Source of the DNA: Dysidea avara
Lineage: Eukaryota; Porifera; Demospongiae; Dictyoceratida; Dysideidae
Direction of reading: 5' to 3'
Assembly: GCF_963678975.1 (NCBI RefSeq)
Contig: NC_089275.1
Coordinates: 37,734,819 to 37,798,818, forward strand
DNA length: 64,000 bases
Both the position numbers and the translations under genes were made by a program. Shown here one piece after another: positions 1 to 9,919 of the stretch. Position 1 is the stretch's first letter, and every line of letters starts with the position of its first letter. Under the pieces are notes generated by a model. It searched no databases. It saw nothing but the letters and a program-made list of their open reading frames with translations, and was not told the origin of the DNA.

Positions 1-179
1 TACTGCTAAACTTACTACCGTGCTTGAAAGAGTGCACTGTAAATATTTACCTTCATTTCAAGTTTTCTTATACTTTGACAGAATGTTTAAGGTTTTATTA
101 AGCTATACAAATTTTTAAGTTGTCTATATACATTGCAAATCACCTTCATATTTACATTACATTTTATTCTACTCAAATG

Positions 180-320
180 ACATTACAGGGTATGTTACTC
201 GTAACATAAACTGCTTATTTGCTCCAAGAGTTAATACCAATTTTGTTAGTGGAGCCAATTTATGGAATTCTTTACCACCAGTTGTGACTGAGGCAACCAG
301 CTTGTCATTTTTTTAATCTA
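180..320 (+). pseudogene. LINE reverse transcriptase C-terminal remnant
   Basis: A stop-free stretch of about 40 codons ends at the TAA near 317 and contains NLWNSLPPVV followed by a run around TEATSLSFF. The LWNSLP block with a nearby SLxxF is the usual C-terminal tail of reverse transcriptases of CR1/L2/Rex-like non-LTR elements. No catalytic core is present upstream within the window, so this is a 5'-truncated or edge-cut copy. The clade is inferred from this short motif only. Confidence 0.5.
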
Positions 321-536
321 ATGTAATTGGTACTTGCCTTGTGTGTGTTGTTTGCTCCATCTTGGGACCATTATTCAAATTCTGTCAAAATTTGCACAGT
401 AATAGTCTACTGCTATGACTAGTATTCTAGTTTTACCTCAGGCTAGGCTGTACTTGAAAAAAATTGTTCCAAGACAGAGTGAAATTCAGTCAATACGGAG
501 TTACGTAGTATCAGTCAGTATTATTAAGGTATCCGT

Positions 537-1044
537 ACATGAGTTTTGCTGTGCATGCCCCCTGTTAAAACATTACAAACATTTACTGCAGTAAAACACT
601 CTTCAAACAAACAATGGCTTGGGCAGTCATCGGGTCTTGCTATACAGGGCTTATCCAGCAATTTCTTTAATGCCTTGCTATATTCAGAATCTATCTAGAA
701 TCAAACAAATCACGTAGAACATTTTTCCATTTCACTCACTATTAACAGCCACCACTAATAAACTAAGAGGGGTGCGAAATGAGCCTAGCTACATGAGTTT
801 TGCTGTGCATGCCCCCTGTTAAAACATTACAAACATTTACTGCAGTAAAACACTCTTCAAACAAACAATGGCTTGGGCAGTCATCGGGTCTTGCTATACA
901 GGGCTTATCCAGCAATTTCTTTAATGCCTTGCTATATTCAGAATCTATCTAGAATCAAACAAATCACGTAGAACATTTTTCCATTTCACTCACTATTAAC
1001 AGCCACCACTAATAAACTAAGAGGGGTGCGAAATGAGCCTAGCT
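537..1044. repeat. 254-bp perfect-looking tandem duplication
   Basis: The block 537-790 (starting ACATGAGTTTTGCTGTGC) is followed directly by a second copy at 791-1044. By eye the copies match throughout, including the ends at GCCTAGCT. No ORF crosses it. The lack of divergence suggests a recent duplication or an assembly artefact. Confidence 0.9.
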
Positions 1045-3149
1045 ATGACAGGGGGGCACTTCCGGAGTGTCCTATCTATGGTGAACATATATTTTCTATG
1101 CTGAAACCTGTTTGTAAATACTATGTATTGTAAGATTAGTTATACATTTTCATGTCATGCGGTAGCTGGTGAGTGTATATGGTACACATGACATGAAATT
1201 TATGTGTATGAACTGCTAACTTCACTTTTCTACTGAGAAAACTACTGTTACTTCTACAGTGACAAGTGATACAAAGTGTTACATGACAAAGCAGCTAATG
1301 GGTATAATATAATAATTTATGTAGCAGGTATTATCTCTAAAATAGCAACACACCAGTTTTTCTTTAACCAAAAACATGTGCAATTTGTATGGAACTGAGA
1401 GAACTGCAGAGAAACAGATCAAGTCACTTTTATAAGTTGCTGTGTAGGCAGGTAGTTAGTGCAGTAGTTGGACTTCAGAGTTATCTATAGTCTGTCCTCA
1501 TGTAACTAAATACTTTTTGTGAGAGTGAATTCGAAGTATAGCTTGATTGCATTTTTTTTGCATAGAAGAAGTGAGTATAACAACAGAAGAGAAGTTATGT
1601 ACCAGGTGGCTAAAAGCTTCTATGTGTTGCTGTACAAAGTGTATACGGGTAGCCTAAGGACTGTGGTAAAGTACAGATTTTGCTTCATCCCTAAACAATA
1701 AATCATGCAGTTCATGGCTCTACTGTTACACTGTTTTGGCAGCATCAGTTCCTCTACTGCTGAAAACAAGCGCCTATACCACCACAATACAACTCTAATA
1801 TATATTAAATATATATATTGTCAAATCCATCACTTACAAATTCAAAGTACAGTATTAAAAATAAAAGGGCAGATTTTATTATTTGATCAAGTATTCTTAC
1901 AATGTTTAAAGATAAAAGTGTTTCCTAGCTATTCCCAGGAACTGAGGGTTGTCCTAATGCGAATGTCATAATTGACCACACTGTATTCCATAGTATAGAC
2001 ATAATTATAGTAGAAGATGAAGCTCAGCACAGCACATGCTCCCAACATTGTGTATCAGGTGACTTGTGAAGCTATAGCAACAAAAAGAGTGAAATTTTCT
2101 TGACAAACTATAGTCCAAGTAAATCCAGATTTGGTATCTCGTACACATGCAATAAAACCTTTTCATTGCAGCAAAAATGGACTAAAAAATTTTTGTCCCC
2201 AAAACATCTGTTATAGTTTCAATTGAACACTTCATTGCCTCTAATGATGACCATTCCTGTATAAAAGCTTTAGTTGCTGGAGGTACATATGAACATTACA
2301 ACAAAAATGAAGAGGGGTGAGTGGTATACCAGTATGTAGTCATATCAAGGTACGTATGAACCAAGGTATTTATGAAAACTGTGAATACCAAGGTAATTGA
2401 TTTTTATCAGTTAGCACAAACTTGGAGGTCTGGCATGGCTTCCAATTAGTTCAGTTTTGATAAAGCTAGAATGATACACTGATAGTGTGACCACAGCCAT
2501 ATATCCCACAGTAGTTTTGGAAATTCACAAGTACTAACCTCTTGGTGAACCAAGGGCCCACTAACCCAGAATTCATGCATGCAGAGAAAACCAGCTGACT
2601 TGTGCTTTATTATCAAAAATGAGCAAACAAGAATGTTAATTTGCCATACCACTACTTGTAGGTTACATTTTAAATGAAAACTTGAGCTCATTTGCAAGCA
2701 ACCTATTATCAAGTTATATCAAGGTGTTTTAAAAAAATATTGAGGTATCATTTTTGTCAATACCGCCCAGCCCTAGAATCCCAGGTCTCAAATGAATGCA
2801 GTCATAAGTTCTAACAATTTAAAATAAATGAAGCAATGAGCATTGCTTTTCTAAAATTGAAACTGTAAAATATGCAAGGACAGTACAACATTGGGTGAAG
2901 TAGGTAGTTAATTCCAAATGGTGGTTTGTAAGTGAATTGTATAGCCTCGTTTAGTCACTGGTTTCATTTAGTGATCAGTGAAACATATGCTGGGGTCATA
3001 ATTTAATGCAAAACAATACACGATTAACTCCAGTTGTATAACAATTAAGTAGCCAAAATGGGATTCTACAGTGTACCCTCACTAATCTTAACAAACCTGT
3101 CATCAAACTTCAGTACAATAGTAAAATTGTTGGTATTATGAATTTATAT
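1045..3149. other. Intergenic, no gene recognised
   Basis: AT-rich sequence. The short ORFs here (for example 1519-1701 and 2446-2712) have no recognisable domain, no splice-compatible partners and no codon pattern that sets them apart from background. I see no confident repeat family. Confidence 0.5.
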
Positions 3150-3151
3150 TA

Positions 3152-3345
3152 CAGTGGAACCTCAGTTATTTGAACTACTGTTCTATTATTAGAATAGTGC
3201 ATGAGTGTTTTATTAGAGTATTCAATATTTTCTGTTGTTTGAAAATCATTGATTTTCATTGTGATTTTACAAACATGCAACTGCAGAATTATGGACTTTC
3301 AGTTACCTGAACATTTGATTGTCCCCAGGATTTGAGGTTCCACTG
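3152..3345. mobile_element. pogo/Tigger-type MITE
   Basis: The terminal inverted repeats begin CAGTGGAACCTCA on the left and end TGAGGTTCCACTG on the right. TA dinucleotides flank both sides (3150-3151 and 3346-3347), as expected for Tc1/mariner-superfamily insertion. CAGTGGAACCTCRGTTAT is the typical start of pogo/Tigger elements. At 194 bp it has no coding capacity. Confidence 0.8.
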
Positions 3346-3999
3346 TAGTGCAGAGCACAACCCAATTACTTAATTTAACACCCCTACTCTAATAAAACTG
3401 TGTGTTTGTTGTAAAATACTCTAATTGAACAGCCACATTAGTTATCCAGATGAGAGTGTGTATGTTTTTATATGTTCGTCATAATTCTGCACCATGTGAG
3501 CAAGCGTTTTACTTTATAAGAAGTAAAAGCAGTTTTGCATCAGGTAGAACACAAGGGTTACTGCAACTAATGCAATCTTGTAGCAGTGTTACACCCCTGA
3601 CCACATTGCATAAGTGACTGCATGTCTTAAGTATGTAGGTTACTTTGTAAATAATGACATGTTGACAGGCAATTGTAAATTTAGTCAGGTGACTTCACCA
3701 CCAAACAGAGAAATGATTAAGTTACATATAATCATATAACTTTTAGCCAGCAACCAAACATATGTGCAGCATGACATATTGACCATGTTTACCCCTCCAT
3801 GTATGTTCATTAGGCGATAAACAGATCAGTGTGAAGTGTGAAACATAGACAGCCAACCAGCATGTGTCCCATACCTCTATTGACTGTGAAATGATATTGT
3901 TTGCATGTATACAATGGAAGCCAAGCCTTATCCTGCTCCTATATTCACCATCAAACCTACTCAGTGAAACACTGGGATACCAGTGTTACACTCAGGTAA

Positions 4000-5250
4000 T
4001 GGGAACCAGTGCAGGTAAACCCTGTTGGAACAGGACTAGTACCTTACCTTGTAGGAGGCTGTACTACTGTATGTCAAAGTTTGGGCATCCAAAGTTTCGT
4101 ACAGTATTTGAACCTCATTCGCTTCGTGAGACCATGAACACACACACACACTATACACTACTCACAAATCCCAGTGGAAATTGACGGAATGGCAGACAAA
4201 GACCCTTAGTGACCACTCTTTAACTTTTTGTTATTAATGGTGTCAATCAGAGTTGATCATCAACTTGTATACAACACACATTGCAAATGTGTCATAATAT
4301 GTCATAATGTGTCATAATATGTAGTACCACACAATAAATGATATGAAGCACTGCATATATCTGACCAAAGAAAATGGAATCTTACTAATACCCAAGGCTG
4401 GTTACTAGGGCCCAAAAATGTGCAATCATTAAAGCACTTGTGTGGGCAAAGATCAGACAAATAAGGGTACGGTGGTATTATTTCCATATGGCACTGAAAA
4501 GAAAATACAGCACTGCATATGGAAAATACAGCACTGTTGATCACCTGTGTGAATTTGTAAATTGCCAGAAGTAGCCAAAACGATGCTATCTGTTTGTTTT
4601 ATGACCAAATTTGTACTATATAGACACTTACTGATTGTCTGATGGCTGAAAATTGACATGATTCAAACCTACACAATGAACGCTCTGGCTATAAAGCACT
4701 TTACATCGGTTAAAGCACCACCACGCTTGTGCAATATGAAATAGTAGTTCTCTGGTGAAAGTAGCATATGGCTTCGCCTCATGCTGTATTAGTTTCTTGC
4801 CCATGTCCTCGTGTTATTTTTTCATATTGTACTGAAAATGCACTTGTGGTTGTGCTTTAACTAATATATAATGAGGTGGTAGCATATAAAATACTTAGCT
4901 ATTTCATCTCACATGTATACACCACACACACACACGCACACACGCACACACAAACACACACACAAAGCAAAGCCTTTGGCTTCCATGCTAGCATGGTCAC
5001 ACCTTCCCAGTGGACCAGCACTGGGAAACCTGTGCCTCAAGTATGAGTTATGAGTCAGTGCAGGCAAATTCTCCTAGTAATCCGCAGGAGGTTGTACCAT
5101 GTCTCACAGGTGAAGGTGTGGGCATCCTAAGTTCCACCTGGACCTTCGCCCACTATGACATGGATTTGCCTCCTCAGTTTTCACCAGGTATACCAAATGA
5201 TACTACAGGCTTCTCCAGTTGACACCAGTCCCCATTTATACACCTACGTA
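4000..5250 (+). repeat. Two diverged copies of an interspersed repeat
   Basis: A segment near 4000-4120 and one near 5058-5150 share a pattern (CAGTGCAGG, later AGGAGG, then TGGGCATCC and AAGTT). Both run into CA-rich microsatellites (4140-4150 and 5257-5310). Another CA/CG run lies at 4920-4965. This fits a short retroposon with a simple-repeat tail, but I found no convincing RNA polymerase III boxes. The two ORFs covering these copies are therefore probably not genes. Confidence 0.4.
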
Positions 5251-5254
5251 GACT

Positions 5255-5256
<2 letters not shown>

Positions 5257-5310
<54 letters not shown>
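5257..5310. repeat. (AC)n microsatellite
   Basis: About 27 uninterrupted AC units. Length is likely to be polymorphic and assembly-sensitive. Confidence 0.95.
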
Positions 5311-5315
<5 letters not shown>

Positions 5316-6876
5316 ACCTGGCATAGACAAAGTCATGGTATGTTACACTGATAGCTATCACCCTATAGAACTAATCTGCAAAATAAGTAAACACACCTTT
5401 TTAGAATATACACAGTGCACATAACTTTAAGTAAATTAAAGGTCAAGGTTACAGTGACAGGCATCTATAATATAAAACAAGACCAAGGTTTAGGTCGAGT
5501 AGAAAGTAAGAATCTCATTATGTAGTATTCACTAATTTGCATACATTGAACAGGTGAGTGCACTATTTATATGTGTAATTATAGCCTTGGGGGAAGGAGA
5601 GGGGTCGCTTAGTTTTAAGTAGATCTGTGACTGCAGTCAAAGCCACCTGTGACTTTTGAGCGTTCCCATGACAGTGTTTAATTGACTTGCGACTTAACAA
5701 TTAATACACTCTGGGTTTCAAACCTTTATCCTTGACCATTAACTTGGCACATGAATGTAGTTGACCTTTTGTTTGACCACAGGTAAGGCCACTCCAAATG
5801 AATACTCTGTTTCCCATCCACCACCCGCATCTGGTTACTCTAATATTCCAGGGGGTCCGACACCACCCAAAAGTCGCGTTTAAGATTCCGGATCTCACCA
5901 TTTTTTTTGAAATTTCTATAGCTAGCTACAATGCACTCGGATGTCTTCCAGGCTAATTGGATCACTAGTGAAGCCAGAAATGAATGCTAAAGTTTGCTTT
6001 TGCGTGTCCAAGTGTGTCGAGACACCTGCACAGTGCTCAGGCACTAAACTGATTGCAACACTGCCTATGAGATAATATGCACCAGAAATATATGGAAACA
6101 ATCGGACTTTAAGAACATTTGTCGAGACTCCATTTTATGGGAGATTCCAGCCCAATATTCCAGATTCCATTTTGGGATTCCAAGTGATTTGTGTTGGATT
6201 CTTGTTAGTGTCAGAGCTAGACCCCTTGAAAGTATTCTTCCATTATTTTTGGTTATTCTTATATGCTGACAGGCTCAGTAAAAGCCATGTCAACTCACGT
6301 GTCAGCAGTGCTATAAAGTCTTCACGGTTGTGTAACTTGTGTTATTTTTGTAGGTTTAAAAAGGCTTAAGCATGTTTTTATCCAAGCCTTGAATTTTATG
6401 CCGCTTGGCAAATAATGGTTTGAAAAGTTGCCAACTTCGAATTCGTTGCCAATCTTTATGTCTTTGGAGATATAACGCTAAGACTGTCCTCCACTACTGG
6501 GCCCTCCACCCAGTTGTGGAGGAAGATGTTTGACTCGTTTGCCTTTTGTGTGTGTGCCGGTGTGTTAAATTTTTTTGTCATAATTAAAAAAAAACAAAAA
6601 AAACTTACATCTCTATCTTTATATGAAGGCAGTGGATACTGAACTGACTGAAAGTCTGTTCAATAAGCCGGATTGGCTATTGAACCGACAGTAAAACTTT
6701 ATTTGGGTGACTCGAGTGGCCTAACCTACAGTGTGCTGTCATAGATTGCCATGTGTCACCTGGGAGCCGCAGCCATTTTGCAGCCACAACATAACATTTA
6801 CTTTTTTGTTTTTTATTTATTTATTTTTGATGGAGGAACAGATAATAATATAACAAGGAAAGGTCTTCACGCCGGC
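5311..6876. other. Intergenic, no gene recognised
   Basis: Short ORFs at 5701-5901 and 6172-6369 show no domain and no supporting splice sites. A poly-A-rich tract lies at 6585-6605. Nothing else could be assigned. Confidence 0.45.
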
Positions 6877-7291
6877 TCAAACAGTGGGCAGAGAGGCAAA
6901 CTCTGCCCAATCCTGTGATGATGGAATTGTTGCCATCACAGAAGCAGCATTGCCACGTTGAACATCAATAGCAACCTTCTGAATTAAAAATTCGGTGGCT
7001 CTATTATCACCAGACTGTGTTCCATTACCCGGGAACCTATCCGCCTCACTAATGAGCACGCACATGTTCGTGCACACGATCCCCAAGCACCTAGGGTCTC
7101 AACACATAGAGGGGAGGAGTGATCACATTTACTTGATACTCACCATATATACTACAACGCTTGCAGTTCCGTGTAGTCCATACCTTTCTGATACTTCTAG
7201 TGCTGCGTATGCACGGGGCTTAGCTCGCTCAGGCTTATGATCGAGATTTATATCAGCACGTAGCAAATTAGGCACTTGGACACCTTTGAGA
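6877..7291 (-). CDS. Possible 3' end of a two-exon-plus host gene, unknown product
   Basis: On the minus strand an open segment at 7291-7144 follows a CTGTACAG acceptor and ends at a strong donor (ATG then GTGAGTATC). A second open segment at 7014-6877 follows an ACACAG acceptor and ends in TGA. Both are phase-compatible at this junction. The deduced peptides contain PERAKPRAYAALEVSERYG and GDNRATEFLIQKVAIDVQR, which look like real protein rather than random translation. I do not recognise the family. Upstream exons would have to lie in 7300-7540, just in front of the plus-strand C25-like gene, so the two would share a short divergent promoter region. No start codon could be fixed. The intron acceptor is weak, and an alternative acceptor about 45 bases upstream keeps the second segment open. 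Confidence 0.35.
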
Positions 7292-7553
7292 CTGTACAGT
7301 GAATGGCAGATGACTCCTCAGTGGTAAAATAATTGCGATTTCTCCTTTTTTTACCATCTCAAAATAGGCGCTAGACTGCATATAAATTATTTATAAAATA
7401 ACAGTATAATGCGCGCTTATTGAAAAGGTGATTCCCCAGTTGATTGCTGACAAGTCTAACCTTTTCGTTTTTGTCGGTGAGATAACCCAAGTGATTTTAA
7501 TACAGACGATCTACTGAAACAGCGACAGACAAAGAACATTGCCCTCGGAGAAA
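7292..7553 (+). promoter_or_regulatory. Upstream region of the C25-like gene
   Basis: This AT-rich stretch has a TATA-like TTATTTATAAAATAA near 7386-7400 and a small CG-containing patch (GCGCGC) near 7412. It is the only space between the possible minus-strand exons and the ATG at 7554. The assignment as promoter is positional. Confidence 0.35.
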
Positions 7554-9002
7554 ATGATGAACCTTAAAGGACTTAGCCCTTGTATGTACGCCATTGTTTG
7601 CTCGAAGAAGACCAAGGAACAGTGGCATAAGGCCGTACGGTGTTTACACGATAAATACAACGTTATTTGGCCAGGAAAAGTTCGCGTAATCAAGTATGAC
7701 GACAGTGTAGAACAGGCGCTTCCTGAACTACAACGACTGCGTCCTTCCTACTGTTGCTTTGTAGCTATTCACAGCGAGTGCTCCAGAAGTTTTGTCCGAA
7801 GCGTCCACTCGGTGACCCGTAAGATTGACCCCTCCAATCCTTTCACTGATACGCTCTGGGGAATTCTGACAGGACAGGAAGAAGATGACGTCGTTTTTGC
7901 TGTTCAGCAGGTACAAGATAGTCTGTGTGTGAGTAGGGTTCTAGGAGGAACTGGCGTAAACTTAAAGAAATTTGAATCTGGGGTTTGGTATTCAGAAGGC
8001 GAACAAGGTGTTGCTTATCGTAAGAAATTGGGCAGTGCTGAAGCATGCAAGGAGTCATGTGCTCCAGATGCCACAGGTGATATTGTGGCAGAACTAAGTA
8101 GTGACAGAGATGAGAAAAATGACAAAGGTGTTGACATGGTGATTACAAGTGGCCATGCTACTGAACATGATTGGAACATTGGCTATAACTTTCGCTCTGG
8201 ACAGTTGATCCCAATGGATGGCAACATTTGTGGTCTAACAGTAAACGGGGATGTCATACCAGTTCAATGCAGGAAGAAACCAAAAATTTATAGCGCATGT
8301 GGCAATTGTTTGATGGGTCACATTTCCGAAAAGAATTGTATGGCTCTTGCTTGGATGCACTCTGCCAATGTGATACAGATGACTGGATACATTGTTGAGA
8401 CTTGGTTTGGTTATGCTGGATGGGGTGTACACAAGTACTTCATAAACAATCCCGGAATGATGACCTTTGCTGAATCATTCTTTGCAAACCAACAGTCATT
8501 GATTACAAAGCTGCACAAAGATTATCCTGAATTTTGTGACAAATCTGTTGGAGAGGCTAACTCTGTGTACAAGAAATGCTTTAATACCAAGGCAACAGCA
8601 AGGAAGGAGATGACACGAGAATGCAGTGGTCTGTTGTATGATCAGGATAGTCTTGCGTTCTATGGAGACCCGGCATATGAGGCAAGAATTGCTATCAAGA
8701 AGGAAGAATGGGACTATGACATTAGCATAATGGAACTTGATCCTGCAGGTCTCTCACCAGGATGGTCTAAGTGGGAACTGAAAGTCAAAACCGTATGTCA
8801 CGGATCATTTGAGTGTCCAATTCCTGATGACAAAACAACATCATTTGGTCGGCCTCCTGTATTTGTCTTTCCATGTTCCATGAGAGACTTCAAGGTACTA
8901 GAAGGAGAGGCGGTTATCAATTGTCGTTTTATACTGGTATCGGTGTTTGGAAACTATACTCCAGGGAAAGAGTTTAAAGTTGTGTTTGCTGTACAGTTGT
9001 GA
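7554..9002 (+). CDS. Gingipain-like (peptidase C25-like) protein
   Basis: An intronless 482-residue ORF. I place the start at the ATG at 7554; the frame is open a little further upstream but only through a TTG codon. The pattern resembles clan CD peptidase family C25. After an N-terminal block of PxYCCFV/VTRKIDPSNPF/GILTG type comes SGHATEHDW (His201 is the candidate catalytic His). Next come YSACGNC (Cys249 is the candidate nucleophile, Cys252 an alternative) and an MALAWMHS/VIQMTGYIVETW helix-strand block. C25 enzymes use a His-Cys dyad in a caspase-like fold, which supports but does not prove protease activity. The C-terminal 150 residues look like a beta-rich domain. No signal peptide or membrane segment is visible, unlike secreted bacterial gingipains. 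The single exon in an intron-bearing genome and the bacterial flavour of the family suggest an old horizontal transfer or an intron-poor lineage gene. A broken second copy lies at 41.1-42.1 kb. Confidence 0.75.
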   Translation: MMNLKGLSPCMYAIVCSKKTKEQWHKAVRCLHDKYNVIWPGKVRVIKYDDSVEQALPELQRLRPSYCCFVAIHSECSRSFVRSVHSVTRKIDPSNPFTDTLWGILTGQEEDDVVFAVQQVQDSLCVSRVLGGTGVNLKKFESGVWYSEGEQGVAYRKKLGSAEACKESCAPDATGDIVAELSSDRDEKNDKGVDMVITSGHATEHDWNIGYNFRSGQLIPMDGNICGLTVNGDVIPVQCRKKPKIYSACGNCLMGHISEKNCMALAWMHSANVIQMTGYIVETWFGYAGWGVHKYFINNPGMMTFAESFFANQQSLITKLHKDYPEFCDKSVGEANSVYKKCFNTKATARKEMTRECSGLLYDQDSLAFYGDPAYEARIAIKKEEWDYDISIMELDPAGLSPGWSKWELKVKTVCHGSFECPIPDDKTTSFGRPPVFVFPCSMRDFKVLEGEAVINCRFILVSVFGNYTPGKEFKVVFAVQL

Positions 9003-9040
9003 CAAACTTGCAATATTGTGTACATGCTTGCATGTGTTCT

Positions 9041-9046
9041 AATAAA
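9041..9046 (+). promoter_or_regulatory. Poly(A) signal of the C25-like gene
   Basis: AATAAA 38 bases after the stop codon. The same 3' flank is retained in the pseudogene copy at 42.08 kb. Confidence 0.7.
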
Positions 9047-9919
9047 ATTAATTTTTGGTGCATGTGTTTGACTGTATTATGATTTTCTTACATGCATGTG
9101 GATGTAGTTATTGAGTGTCATTTGCTTTATATACACCAGTAGGTATACATGACTGAAACAGTGCAATTACACAGGGACTTTAAGCAATATTATTGAGTGA
9201 GGAGTTTCAAATGCAAGCTGCTGATGAAATGGACTTGATTCTCAAGTGGGACCTCCTACATGCATAAAATTGTGTATAGCTATTATGCAGTCAAGAACAA
9301 ATGAAGTACAATTATTGCAAGTACTCTTGATGGATATAATCCTGATAAGTGGGCATGGCTCATGACATGAAAGAAGCAGGGCTAGACTGTGACGCATTAA
9401 TGCACTTTCACATAGCCAGACAAATTCATGTCACACGTGATCCAATCCTAGATTGCATGGTTGTACATTGCGGGAGATCAAGTCACCACTGAATCTGGGA
9501 TTTTTTCTGCATTCTTACAGTTTTAGATACATGTTCTGACTCCCTGTATTTACAGGCCTAGCCTTCTCACAGGTCCCTAGTGGGATAATATATGAACTGA
9601 GTTTGATGCTAATTCCAGCTTTTGTATTTCACTGTTAACTTTGAATGATATTATAAACATTTGCCAGCATGTATGCATGGCCTGAGTTAAGACTCCACTC
9701 TATTTGCACAAGATCTAGATATCTAGCATAATGAGTGATGCTATAGTACCAGGAGTCACAAGGCTGTTAGTACTAATCCAGCCTACAATTTCCTAGTATC
9801 AGTATATCCTGAAAAATGACAAGGAAGTATTCACAGTCATGCTACACTACATGATTATAAAATATAAAACATGAGTTACTCCTGATCATATGTTCCATTA
9901 GCAATGGAAGTATATGGTT
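9047..9919. other. Intergenic, convergent 3' ends
   Basis: Lies between the 3' ends of the C25-like gene (plus) and the membrane protein (minus). No ORF, repeat or RNA gene was recognised. Confidence 0.5.

Noticed and set aside
7539..7553. Upstream start of the C25-like ORF
   Set aside because: It begins with TTG; the first ATG is at 7554.
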